Position numbers and translations under genes: made by a program
Shown: positions 19,175-27,517 of the stretch, piece after piece
Layout: the number at the start of each line of letters is the position of its first letter
Position numbering within the stretch: the stretch's first letter is position 1
Assembly (NCBI GenBank): GCA_028282325.1
Contig: JANQID010000032.1
Coordinates: forward strand, 1 to 49,843
Source: Chloroflexaceae bacterium
GTDB lineage: Bacteria > Chloroflexota > Chloroflexia > Chloroflexales > Chloroflexaceae
Length of the DNA: 49,843 nucleotides
Reading direction: 5' to 3'
Notes under the pieces: generated by a model
Database searches by the model: none
The model's input: the letters and a program-made list of their open reading frames with translations, nothing else
Told to the model about the DNA's origin: nothing

Positions 19175-19232
19175 CCGCGATACACCTGGCTTCACGTCAG
19201 CGCGTTAGTATGCTCTCGCTCATTATGAATCA

Positions 19233-20945
19233 TCACTCGGTCTCGAAAGCCGCCTGCAACACCTGACCGGCCAGACGAGCGGCTGCCCCGCTGCCCTCGC
19301 CGCCGCTCTCGATCATCACGCCGACTGCATAGCGCGGCTTGTCAATGGGGGCGATGGCGATAAACCAGGCGTGAGGCGTCGCCCCCTCGATATGCTCGGC
19401 GGTTCCCGACTTGCCGCCTACTTCAACGCCTGGAACAAGCGTACTGATGCCGTTGCCGAAGCCATACTCGGCAACGGCATGCATATTGCTGCGCATAATC
19501 TCCGCTGTACGCGATGACATAACCCGTCGAATGGATTGCGGGCGTTGGACAAAAATCTCGCCGCCGTCTGGTCGCACAATGCGCTGAACCAGGTACGGGC
19601 GCATCATTATGCCATCATTCGCCACAGCCGCCGCGACCATCGTCATTTGCAGCGGCGTCGTCAACAACTGCCCCTGGCCAAAACCGGTATCTGCAAGCGC
19701 CAGAGGGCGCGACAAGAAACCGGGTTGCACATACAGCCGACTGGTAATCGTCGGCAAGTCAGTAAAATGTTCATAGCTGTTTGCAGCCTCGCCCGGCGTA
19801 AAAATATCAAACCGCTGCGCAATCTCCTCAAAGCGTTCCCGGTCCAGACGCAACGCATATTGCGCAAATGCGACATTGCACGAAAATGCGTAGACACGTT
19901 CAAGATCCGACGGATCGTCTGTCTGGATAGCCAGATTCGCCACCGCATTGACGACAGGCGGCGCTCCTGCTTCAACATCCAGATGCTCGAAACAGCGAAT
20001 CTCGTTCGGTTTCCCGATGTCCGGATATTCAAGCACGCCAACCGCCGTCACGGTTTTGAACGTCGAGCCAGGCGGATATTGTCCCTGTGTCGGCCGATTG
20101 AGCAACGGCTGCCCGGCAGCATCGCTATTCAGCAGATCCCAGTTGTGGCTGATACGCAGATTCTCGGCTTCCCAATCCGCTTCCGGGTTGAAGCTTAATG
20201 CGCGCGGGTCAAAGCCGGGAGCACTCACCATCGCCAGCACCTCGCCGGTCTGCGGATTCAGCACGACTACCGAACCCAGACGACCGCCGAGCAGCGCGGC
20301 GACGCGATTCTGCAAGCGGGCGTTGAGCGTCAATTGCAGATCGTTGCCTACCTGCGTCCGTCCCAGCAATTCATCCTGAAGGCGCACCAGCGAACTGCCG
20401 CGCTCGCCGCTAAGATAATCGCTATACGTCGCCTCCAGGCCGCTTTGCCCGAAGCGGTTGCTGAAAAAGCCGACTACATTACCGAATGCGGTTGGATCGA
20501 ACTGTTCGGCGAGCGGATAGGTGCGACGGGCGAAGCCTTCCGCCGATTCGCTGCCGACGAGCAACAACCCTGTACGATCAAAGATGCCCCCGCGCAACAC
20601 ACGCTGCGATGCCAGCACCGGACGAACGTTGCTGGTCACCTGGCCGGTATCAGGATCGATGACGGTACGATGGTAGATTGAATCGGCCTGCACCACCTGT
20701 TGGCGCAGCAATTGCAGACTGAGCAAAACAAATCCGACCAGCACGACCAGACTCAAATGATATACGCTGCGCGTCAGGCCTCGGGGCAGTTCGGGCTGAC
20801 TCAGCCACACAACCAGCCCAATGAAAGGTGCAGCGGACCACAAGCAGATGAGCCAACGCCCATCTTGCTCAAACGGTTGAAACAAGCCGAATCCGATCAA
20901 CCCTAGAGCGACCAGGATCGCAACACTTCGGATTGCTGCACGCAT
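19233..20945 (-). CDS. Class B penicillin-binding protein (transpeptidase)
   Basis: The protein has 570 residues. Three N-terminal membrane segments (about residues 5-80) precede a PBP dimerisation-like region and a transpeptidase domain. That domain has the three active-site motifs: YPPGSTFKT (SxxK, near 290), FSCNVAF (SxN, near 353) and GGKSGTAEH (KTG-like, near 513). It would cross-link peptidoglycan in cell elongation or division, in the style of PbpA. Three N-terminal helices rather than one is slightly unusual. A good promoter lies ~75 bases upstream. Confidence 0.93.
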   Translation of the reverse strand: MRAAIRSVAILVALGLIGFGLFQPFEQDGRWLICLWSAAPFIGLVVWLSQPELPRGLTRSVYHLSLVVLVGFVLLSLQLLRQQVVQADSIYHRTVIDPDTGQVTSNVRPVLASQRVLRGGIFDRTGLLLVGSESAEGFARRTYPLAEQFDPTAFGNVVGFFSNRFGQSGLEATYSDYLSGERGSSLVRLQDELLGRTQVGNDLQLTLNARLQNRVAALLGGRLGSVVVLNPQTGEVLAMVSAPGFDPRALSFNPEADWEAENLRISHNWDLLNSDAAGQPLLNRPTQGQYPPGSTFKTVTAVGVLEYPDIGKPNEIRCFEHLDVEAGAPPVVNAVANLAIQTDDPSDLERVYAFSCNVAFAQYALRLDRERFEEIAQRFDIFTPGEAANSYEHFTDLPTITSRLYVQPGFLSRPLALADTGFGQGQLLTTPLQMTMVAAAVANDGIMMRPYLVQRIVRPDGGEIFVQRPQSIRRVMSSRTAEIMRSNMHAVAEYGFGNGISTLVPGVEVGGKSGTAEHIEGATPHAWFIAIAPIDKPRYAVGVMIESGGEGSGAAARLAGQVLQAAFETE

Positions 20946-21020
20946 AGCGTTTCTTTGCCAGCCGATGCAAGAATGCCCGACAATATAACAACACTACAAC
21001 AAGCTGCGAACATCTGGTTA

Positions 21021-21050
21021 ATTATACTCTACCCTGAGAATACACGGCAA
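21021..21050 (-). promoter_or_regulatory. Promoter of the penicillin-binding protein gene
   Basis: Read on the minus strand: TTGCCG, an 18-base spacer and a consensus TATAAT (at 21026-21021), 76 bases before the start codon. Confidence 0.5.
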
Positions 21051-21135
21051 GGAGCAAGCATTGAACTATGGCGACGGAAAAACCGGCAGCGTTGTATTTT
21101 GCATCATTATGGATCGCTGTGCAATGCGGGAGGGG

Positions 21136-22299
21136 TTAGGGGCGCTGAAGGGGCAATCTTCCACAAACGATGACGCCACCAGAGTCCCCTTCAAAGACGT
21201 CAAGGCTGCCTTCAAGTTCGGCCAGCCGATAGTTGAGCGCCCGGAGCGCATGAAACCCTGGGCGTTCATAGGTGCCGTCGAGCAGCCCGACGCCGTTATC
21301 TTGCACGGTTAGCGAGACCGCCTGCGCTCCATAGTCAAGCGTGAAAGAAACATGCCGAGCACGAGAATGTTGCTGGATATTGAGCAGCGTTTCCTGGGCG
21401 AGCCGAGATAATATGCTTCGTTGGGCGGGAGAAATGCGCGTCACCTTGCCGGTAATGCTAATCTGCATATCAATGCCATAGACGCTCCCCGCATCTTTGA
21501 CGAATTGGCAGAGAGCCGTCGTAAACTCGACATCGCCTCCCGGCATCAGGTTCGCGACAGTTCGGCGCATCTCCTGAGTACGCTGCGTAGCAGCCTGAAT
21601 CGCCATAAGCGGCGCCATCACCGAGCTGCTCATCATCGCTGTATGGTCGCGTCGCTCTTTGGGTTCGTCTGCACGCGAAAAATCCGTCGGCATCGGGACA
21701 TTCAAGGGTGATGGCGGGGGCGATTCAGCAACGGCTTCATCTGTAGTCCAGGTATTATCAACCTGATCGGTGTTCGCATGTTGCCAGTGATGACGCGCAT
21801 AGACGAAAGCAGTAAGAGCAAGTGTCAGCGTGACAGGCGTCAACGCCCGGCCAAGGAGCGCTCCGAATGAGAGGGTGAGGGCAGGTTCTACGCTGAGGAG
21901 AATAACCTGGTCCAGTGCGACAAATGACAAGCCGGCGATCAAGGCGCCGCGCCAACTCAACAACAAAGCCGGCAAAATCAATGCGCCGAGCGCATATGGA
22001 TAAAATGGCAGGATATGCCCCTTGCTTAACCAGACCAGCGCTGCGCTGGCCAGCAGATCCAGAGATGCCAGGAAGGGGCGGCGGCGCATAAGACGTATGT
22101 ACGACAATTCAAGCGCTGTTGCAACCACATTCCACACGGCGGTAAGCAACAGTAGACCTGCATACGATGGCATATTCTCTGCCGGCAGGCCGAATAGCGT
22201 CACTGCAACGATGGCCAACAACCAGGATGCCCAGCGGTAACCGGTGAAAAGTGTGTGATCACTTGCAATGACCCGCCAGTTGTAGCTGTGAACATTCAC
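21136..22299 (-). CDS. NarL-type sensor kinase-like protein without an H-box
   Basis: The N-terminal half has about six hydrophobic helices. After a charged linker the C-terminal ~160 residues look like a HisKA_3/HATPase_c module: QETLLNIQQHSRARHV is the N-box, VQDNGVGL the G1 box and GFHALRALNYRLAELEG the last part of the ATP-lid helix. The dimerisation helix (VMAPLMAIQAATQRTQEMRR) has no histidine in the ELHD-like place, so it may not autophosphorylate. No response regulator is adjacent. GTG 22299 is a better start than TTG 22347 because it follows a purine-rich stretch. Confidence 0.75.
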   Translation of the reverse strand: MNVHSYNWRVIASDHTLFTGYRWASWLLAIVAVTLFGLPAENMPSYAGLLLLTAVWNVVATALELSYIRLMRRRPFLASLDLLASAALVWLSKGHILPFYPYALGALILPALLLSWRGALIAGLSFVALDQVILLSVEPALTLSFGALLGRALTPVTLTLALTAFVYARHHWQHANTDQVDNTWTTDEAVAESPPPSPLNVPMPTDFSRADEPKERRDHTAMMSSSVMAPLMAIQAATQRTQEMRRTVANLMPGGDVEFTTALCQFVKDAGSVYGIDMQISITGKVTRISPAQRSILSRLAQETLLNIQQHSRARHVSFTLDYGAQAVSLTVQDNGVGLLDGTYERPGFHALRALNYRLAELEGSLDVFEGDSGGVIVCGRLPLQRP

Positions 22300-22444
22300 G
22301 CTATTTCTCAACCTGCCTATGGTATGTTCGCTCAGTACGGGGAGCAAAGCTGCATGGCTAACGAGTTTCGACGGGGTCAGGAAACGAATGTAGTGTAGCA
22401 GAAAGGGGGCGCTGCGGCAACTCCTGTACGACGCTTAATTATAG

Positions 22445-23302
22445 TCAGGCCAGCGCCGAGGCTAGCGTTACAACAACCAGTCCTAATACGCCAATTACGC
22501 CGTATTCAACCAGAATAGCTCGTCGCAATGAACCCAAAGTATAATGAGAAAGAATATTCACGGCCACATAGAACAGAACGAGCAACAGAATCCCGCCGAG
22601 AAGAAACGTCGTCGGCCAGTAGTTTAACGCCCAGTTGGCCTCGCCAAGCGCCAGGCCAACCAAAAATGACAACAACAGCCACTGCTTTCGCGACGTCCAT
22701 TGGAGAATTTCGTACGCCAGCAACATGCCGGCGGCGCCGATCAGCGCAGCGGAATACAATGTGCGAAAGCCGGTGTAATACACTGCGCTGAAACTTCCGA
22801 ACGCTAGAAAATAGGTAATCGCCTGCAAAACCAGCCGACCGATCTGGGCCATGTCTGCGTCGCGAGATAATGCGTAGTACTGAGCTACGAGCACAATCAA
22901 GAGCAAACCGCCCGCCGCTGCCAGAGCTATGGCAAACGCTATACCCGGCAAGCTGGCATTAAATAGCCGGAAGAATGCAAATGACCCGATAATGCTGAAC
23001 GATGGCAATATCCAGAAGCCAGGGGCAAATTCAATCTTCGTAAAACCTAGATTCAATGTCGGCAGCATGCGGGTTTGCATCTCAGGGTGCGAACGAACCA
23101 GCAAATCTGCGCCAGCACTGGTAATCACGACCAACGACGCAATTAAGACCCACGCAATAGGAATAACCGGCAAATCGCCGCCTAGACGCGCACGCAATGT
23201 ATTAGGGTTGGCGTCGATGAGAAAGACAATCGCCAGACCAATCACGACGACGAACACCAACGATACGATGCCGTCATAACGCGGCGACGCAGAAGACGTC
23301 AT
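22445..23302 (-). CDS. Hypothetical multi-spanning membrane protein
   Basis: ATG 23302 follows GGAGG and gives 285 residues with about eight or nine transmembrane helices. Only one larger loop (ARLGGDLPVIP) and a few charged residues lie between them. I recognise no family motif. It is transcribed away from the marR gene across a 221-base shared intergenic region that holds the marR operator, so MarR control is possible. Confidence 0.75.
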   Translation of the reverse strand: MTSSASPRYDGIVSLVFVVVIGLAIVFLIDANPNTLRARLGGDLPVIPIAWVLIASLVVITSAGADLLVRSHPEMQTRMLPTLNLGFTKIEFAPGFWILPSFSIIGSFAFFRLFNASLPGIAFAIALAAAGGLLLIVLVAQYYALSRDADMAQIGRLVLQAITYFLAFGSFSAVYYTGFRTLYSAALIGAAGMLLAYEILQWTSRKQWLLLSFLVGLALGEANWALNYWPTTFLLGGILLLVLFYVAVNILSHYTLGSLRRAILVEYGVIGVLGLVVVTLASALA

Positions 23303-23463
23303 CGATTTTCCTCCAGCTATAGCAATGTTATCTGAGTAGATACAGCAGGCCAGGCTTTGCAAACGCTTTCGTTCACAAGTTGCCGCCTGTGGCGACGTAA
23401 AGCATCGCACCTGAACAGGGCTACATTAACAGCGAGATAACTGTGCAATACATTTGCAAATTT

Positions 23464-23492
23464 TTGACAGAGTCATTGCATCGTGCTATAGT
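23464..23492 (+). promoter_or_regulatory. Strong marR promoter
   Basis: TTGACA, exactly 17 bases, then TATAGT with an extended TG (TGCTATAGT). The ATG is 31 bases after the -10. Confidence 0.75.
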
Positions 23493-23493
23493 T

Positions 23494-23509
23494 CATATGC
23501 GAACATATG
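23494..23509. promoter_or_regulatory. Candidate MarR operator
   Basis: CATATG-CGAA-CATATG, a symmetric 16-bp element covering the predicted transcription start of marR. MarR proteins commonly repress themselves from such a site, so autorepression is inferred. Confidence 0.55.
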
Positions 23510-23523
23510 CACAAGGATCAACG

Positions 23524-24006
23524 ATGACAACGCTCGATCATCTCAAATCAACTGCGGAACCAGAGCTTGAAGCATATATGCTTATCAGGCAGATCTCTAC
23601 CGTTCTCGAAACATATCATCGCTACGATCTGCGCAGCTCAGGCTTGACCGCGCCCCAGTTTGCGATTTTAAATCTCTCTACGCCTGAGGGCGTTCCCCTG
23701 ACCTTGATTAGTCATCGCATGCAATGCGATAACAGCAATTTGACAGGAATTGTTGATCGCTTGATCGGCAAAGGGCTAGTCACACGACAGGCCGACCCGA
23801 ACGATCGGCGGGTAACCCTGATTTGTCTCACCCCGGCGGGAACCGAGTTACTCCGCTCACTCCGACCGCGTTACCATGCGAGCGTGAAGCGGCGGATGCA
23901 AGTTCTCTCACATACACAAGTGCATCAGCTTCACGATTTACTTCAGGCCCTCTATCAGGGGCTTCAGTCATCAGATAGCGTTGTAGATCCCTCGCGCAAC
24001 CGGTAA
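23524..24006 (+). CDS. MarR-family transcriptional regulator
   Basis: This 160-residue winged-helix protein starts at ATG 23524 after AAGGA. The DNA-binding part reads GLTAPQFAILNL, TLISHRMQCDNSNLTGIVDR (recognition helix) and LVTRQADPNDRRVTLICLT (wing, with the typical DxRR). Flanking helices form the dimer. The ligand and targets are unknown. The element at 23494-23509 in its own promoter and the divergent membrane-protein gene are the likely targets. Confidence 0.93.
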   Translation: MTTLDHLKSTAEPELEAYMLIRQISTVLETYHRYDLRSSGLTAPQFAILNLSTPEGVPLTLISHRMQCDNSNLTGIVDRLIGKGLVTRQADPNDRRVTLICLTPAGTELLRSLRPRYHASVKRRMQVLSHTQVHQLHDLLQALYQGLQSSDSVVDPSRNR

Positions 24007-24103
24007 CCGAGAGATGGTGCATCCAATACTCAAGTCTGGAACATCGGACCAGTAAATCAGCCAGAGACGCGCTGCCAATAGGAAATTCCCGTGCATCGCT
24101 GCA

Positions 24104-24589
24104 CTAGGCTTCGTCCTGGCGCTGAAGCTGTACAACACGCTGCCGTTGCACAAACAGCGGCGGAACGCCGTACATCGCGCGTTCGCTATCGCTAATGCGT
24201 TCATCGACCGCCCCCAACGACCAGCGTCCATGTTGCTTGATGATCTGCGTGCCAAAGCGCTGGGGTTTGCCGGATGCCACCAGCCAGCGATCCCATGCCA
24301 TTGCCAGAAGCGTCCAGGCCCATTCATCGCCCAGATCAATCGATCGACGCGCAAACCGGCGCGCAAGGTCGTAGTGGGCCTGCGTTTCTCCGCCAATAAG
24401 CACCCAGGCAGTATGAAAGTAATCGCGAGCTGTTTCCACTAACCCTTGCGCATAGAGATCGATCGCCCGCTGGCAGCGCATTTTCGCGCTTGCAGCGTCG
24501 TCGGCGCCAGCCTGGGACTCAATCGTCTCTTTTGCCAGGCGCGCCAATTCTTCAGACGGAGTCTCGGCGGAGTGTTGCTCATCATCCAT
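24104..24589 (-). CDS. Hypothetical helical protein, DUF6624-like
   Basis: This 161-residue soluble protein is largely helical. It begins with a SEELARLAKETIE stretch. The stretch from ARDYFHTAWVLI to the WLVASGKPQRFGTQI end resembles the DUF6624 pattern, where a helical repeat is followed by G-PQ-YGTQ. I am not certain of the family. It has no signal peptide. It overlaps no neighbour. Confidence 0.7.
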   Translation of the reverse strand: MDDEQHSAETPSEELARLAKETIESQAGADDAASAKMRCQRAIDLYAQGLVETARDYFHTAWVLIGGETQAHYDLARRFARRSIDLGDEWAWTLLAMAWDRWLVASGKPQRFGTQIIKQHGRWSLGAVDERISDSERAMYGVPPLFVQRQRVVQLQRQDEA

Positions 24590-24713
24590 GCGCTGCCACC
24601 TACAATTTCACTAGCTGACCCTTGTGTCGCAGTACAGGGTGCAGTGTACCACTCTCCGCCAGCTATGCCAACACGGTGTTTGCATCGCCTTGCAAGTCAG
24701 GTCAATATGAAAA

Positions 24714-25298
24714 TCAGCTAGCTTGTTCTGATGCCATCGCTCGCGTTGGTTGCATATAGCCGGTTCGCTTATATCCGGCAAAGCATGCCGGGCATAGCGC
24801 GACGCAGGTAATTTCGCGAGTGATCTGATCGCCGCTCTGGACTGCAATCGGCAGCGGGTATACGGACAACCGACGGTCGTCGGCGCCGCACCAGGCGCAT
24901 CGTCCCTGCGCTTGCCGGTGAATGCGCCAGTAGCGAGGTAGATGCACATGGTCGAGAATGAGGTGGAGTGATACTCCCCAGGCGATGGGTTGCAGCATAG
25001 GCAGATGCCAAGCCAACATCCAGATCGTCGGCAGCGTGAGCAGCGGGTGGTGAATCAATGAGCGCAGCGAGCCATATCGCGGGCGTGTATCGCCGGGCGC
25101 GAGCGGTTGGTTGCGATAGCGGTTGTAGCGCAACGCCCCGGTGATGCTCCAGTCGCCGGTTTTTAGTGCGTACAGGATGAGATGATCCGCGTCGATCAAT
25201 ACGCCTGCCATCGTCAACAGCGCCGCACGACGCAGCGAGCGCGGATATACGACCGCCGCCGTGAGAGCCGAAGTCCAAAAGTGCGTGCGAGGATGCAT
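24714..25298 (-). CDS. YdjM-like membrane protein with zinc ribbon
   Basis: ATG 25298 (MHPRTHFWTSAL) gives 194 residues. The N-terminal part resembles DUF457/YdjM membrane-bound metal-dependent hydrolases: a starting MHxxTH, LIDADHLILYAL, then SLIHHPLL and SLHLILDHVH, with several conserved His and Asp. The C-terminal ~70 residues hold two CxxC pairs (CAWCGAD and LCPACF), so a zinc ribbon is fused or extends the protein. Its activity is not known. It lies just after rnhB on the same strand. Confidence 0.75.
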   Translation of the reverse strand: MHPRTHFWTSALTAAVVYPRSLRRAALLTMAGVLIDADHLILYALKTGDWSITGALRYNRYRNQPLAPGDTRPRYGSLRSLIHHPLLTLPTIWMLAWHLPMLQPIAWGVSLHLILDHVHLPRYWRIHRQAQGRCAWCGADDRRLSVYPLPIAVQSGDQITREITCVALCPACFAGYKRTGYMQPTRAMASEQAS

Positions 25299-25357
25299 AG
25301 ATGTGTTACTTGCTGGTGATGGTTGCGCCTGATGTTCCGATGTTATCGCTCTTCGTT

Positions 25358-26020
25358 TCACTGCTCATAGCAGTGCAGAGATACTGGACGAAAGGTCCGT
25401 CGATGAACTGCACATGGTCCGAGCGCCGCCAATGCACGTTGATGCCGCGCGGTGCCATAACCTTTGTGCGCCGCAAACCCATATCCAGGATACGCCAGAT
25501 CCGCGGTGTGCATTAAGCGGTCGCGGGTGACTTTAGCGATCACCGACGCAGCGGCGATCGAGAGGCAGCATGCGTCGCCTTTAATCAAGCTCTGCTGCGG
25601 GATCGGCAATGCGGTCAGCGCCACCGCGTCGATTAGCAATGCATCGGCGGGGTGCGGCAACGCCAGCAACGCGATGGTCATCGCCAGGCGCGTCGCCGGA
25701 ACAATGCCCAGGGCGTCGATCAGGAATGCCGGAACGATCCCGACGCCAACTCCGGCAGCGTATTCCCGAATCCATGCAACTCCGGCAGTGCGCTGCGCCG
25801 CCGTCATCGCTTTGGAGTCGGTGATGCCGGCAAGCAACGCCGGCTCGTCGTATACCCGCGTCTCAAGGATGACCGCCGCCGCTACCACCGGCCCGGCCCA
25901 ACACCCGCGTCCGGCCTCGTCGATCCCCGTGATCGCGCGATAGCCCTGTTCACGCAGGGCCAGTTCATACGTCACTTCTGGCGTAGAAGGCGACACAACG
26001 CCGATGTGCGGCTTACGCAT
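25358..26020 (-). CDS. rnhB: Ribonuclease HII
   Basis: It cleaves the RNA strand of RNA/DNA hybrids and at single ribonucleotides in DNA. The 220 residues match the family. The active-site start reads [20 protein letters not shown] (Asp34, Glu35), with [16 protein letters not shown] and [14 protein letters not shown] (further acidic residues) later, and the C-terminal [15 protein letters not shown]. The order rplS, methyltransferase, rnhB on one strand is close to the widespread rplS-rnhB neighbourhood. Confidence 0.95.
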   Translation of the reverse strand: MRKPHIGVVSPSTPEVTYELALREQGYRAITGIDEAGRGCWAGPVVAAAVILETRVYDEPALLAGITDSKAMTAAQRTAGVAWIREYAAGVGVGIVPAFLIDALGIVPATRLAMTIALLALPHPADALLIDAVALTALPIPQQSLIKGDACCLSIAAASVIAKVTRDRLMHTADLAYPGYGFAAHKGYGTARHQRALAALGPCAVHRRTFRPVSLHCYEQ

Positions 26021-26050
26021 AGATGTGTTCCGAATGCGCCGACCGACGCC

Positions 26051-26770
26051 TCACGCTTCGGGCGGCGTTGCCGGTTGATTATCCGACAGTGTTCCCGTAA
26101 TAACCATCACTCGGCTCACGCCAACCGTTTCCCAAGTCTGAGTCATTGCGAAGCCGACTTCTTCAAGCGCCGGTAGGCGGAAGTCGTATTCGGTCATTGC
26201 TTTCGTCGGTGCGAGCAGCGCCAAGCGATAGGCAAGATCGACAAGGCGCTCGTACCAACCAGGCCGTGTGAACTGCGCGCCGTCGACGATTACCAGCCGA
26301 CCGCCGGACGCCAGCGCTCGGCGGATCTCGTGCGCGGTCGCCGGTTCCAGGATATATTCGGCGGGAAATGTGGCAAGTACTGTGTCAACGCTGCTGTTTG
26401 CGACAGGCAACGCCTGAGCGATGCCACGCGCCAGCCGTAGCGGCAAGCCGGATCGCCGCAGCCGCCGGCGGGTGATTGCCAGCATCTGAGGCGACGCATC
26501 GACGCCTAGGACAGTGCCGGGTGATTGTGATGCCAGCGCTTCCTGCACATAGCCTGTGCCGCATCCGATTTCCAGCGTTCGGCCACGCAGATAAGGCAGC
26601 GCGATCAGCATCCATTGTCGCCACATCCCGCGGGAGACCAGCCAGGCGACGGCGCTGTACGTCCAGGCGAACTCGCGGTAGAATCGCGTGAATGCCCACC
26701 GAATCAGCGTAGCATACAAGAACGCGGGCGTAAACCCGCGTTTGCTGCGCTCCGATCGTGTCCCTGGCAA
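26051..26770 (-). CDS. Class I SAM-dependent methyltransferase
   Basis: This protein of up to 239 residues has the Methyltransf_11 core: TLEIGCGTGYVQEAL (motif I), VLGVDASPQML (Asp binding the ribose), ARGIAQALPVANSSVDTVLA, and GGRLVIVDG. The substrate cannot be told. The start is uncertain. TTG 26770 lies nine bases after rplS, but a perfect hairpin (AACGCGGG/CCCGCGTT, 26721-26742) falls inside the first codons and could be the rplS terminator. In that case translation may begin at a later codon such as the TTG before YATLIRW. Confidence 0.85.
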   Translation of the reverse strand: MPGTRSERSKRGFTPAFLYATLIRWAFTRFYREFAWTYSAVAWLVSRGMWRQWMLIALPYLRGRTLEIGCGTGYVQEALASQSPGTVLGVDASPQMLAITRRRLRRSGLPLRLARGIAQALPVANSSVDTVLATFPAEYILEPATAHEIRRALASGGRLVIVDGAQFTRPGWYERLVDLAYRLALLAPTKAMTEYDFRLPALEEVGFAMTQTWETVGVSRVMVITGTLSDNQPATPPEA

Positions 26771-26781
26771 CTTCGCCCCGC

Positions 26782-27135
26782 TCAGAAACGACGCTCGCGA
26801 ATGCGTGCCGCTTTGCCGGTTCGTCCGCGCAGATAGTAGAGCTTGGCCCGGCGCACCTTGCCGCGGCGCATCACTTTGATCGATTCTACCCGCGGCGCGT
26901 GCAAGAGGAATGTTCGCTCGACCCCGATGCCATGCGAGGCAATCCGGCGCACGGTAAAGTTTTCGTTGATCCCCCCGCTGCGACGACGGATCACCACGCC
27001 TTCGAACTCCTGCACACGTTCGCGACTACCTTCGACGACCTTCACGCCGACGCGGACGGTATCGCCAACGCTAAACTCAGGAGTATTTTGTTTGTACTGG
27101 CGCTGCGCCAACTCATCAAGAATTTGCTGCGACAT
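26782..27135 (-). CDS. rplS: 50S ribosomal protein L19
   Basis: The protein has 117 residues and all the L19 features: [56 protein letters not shown], and [20 protein letters not shown]. It sits at the 30S/50S interface. Its promoter is ~180 bases upstream, leaving a leader with a strong hairpin. Confidence 0.98.
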   Translation of the reverse strand: MSQQILDELAQRQYKQNTPEFSVGDTVRVGVKVVEGSRERVQEFEGVVIRRRSGGINENFTVRRIASHGIGVERTFLLHAPRVESIKVMRRGKVRRAKLYYLRGRTGKAARIRERRF

Positions 27136-27265
27136 CGCTATGTCGCTCCTTTCCCTCGACTGATCAAGCCACCCAACGCTTCACCGGCGCCGCCGAATCT
27201 CTACCTCCTGGTCGCCCAACCGCCGATCGAAATCAGGTTGGCAAACCGATCACTAGACACAGAAG

Positions 27266-27294
27266 CTGGCAGGCGGTACAAGCTCGCCTGCCAG
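27266..27294 (-). promoter_or_regulatory. Leader hairpin of rplS
   Basis: CTGGCAGGCG and CGCCTGCCAG pair perfectly around nine bases. It starts about 15 bases after the predicted transcription start. A ribosomal-protein leader that regulates L19 synthesis is possible but inferred only from position. Confidence 0.45.
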
Positions 27295-27315
27295 AAACGG
27301 CGCATAACTTTGTCG

Positions 27316-27344
27316 ATTATAACACAGACAGATATGCGGGGCAA
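27316..27344 (-). promoter_or_regulatory. rplS promoter
   Basis: Minus strand: TTGCCC, 17 bases, then consensus TATAAT, giving a leader of ~170 bases before rplS. Confidence 0.65.
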
Positions 27345-27407
27345 GCGTATTGATCGCCTGTCGATGGGGCATGCGCACGCCAACCGGCATCCGTGATAAT
27401 CCGTTCG

Positions 27408-27473
27408 ACCGGCCATGATGGCTCCTCCTCTGTGGGTTTGGCAACCCGGAGGACGCCACCATGGTCGGTTTTT
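27408..27473. terminator. Long two-part hairpin after troA
   Basis: The outer arms ACCGGCCATGATGGC and GCCACCATGGTCGGT (two mismatches) enclose TCCTCC/GGAGGA and GGGTT/AACCC, followed by TTTTT on the plus strand. It lies 45 bases after the troA stop in the troA direction, where the T-run is on the wrong side. It probably stabilises or terminates the troA transcript. It could also block plus-strand read-through. Confidence 0.55.
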
Positions 27474-27517
27474 GTCAAGCGACGATCGTTCGAGGGAACC
27501 CCGAATTAGATTTCGTG

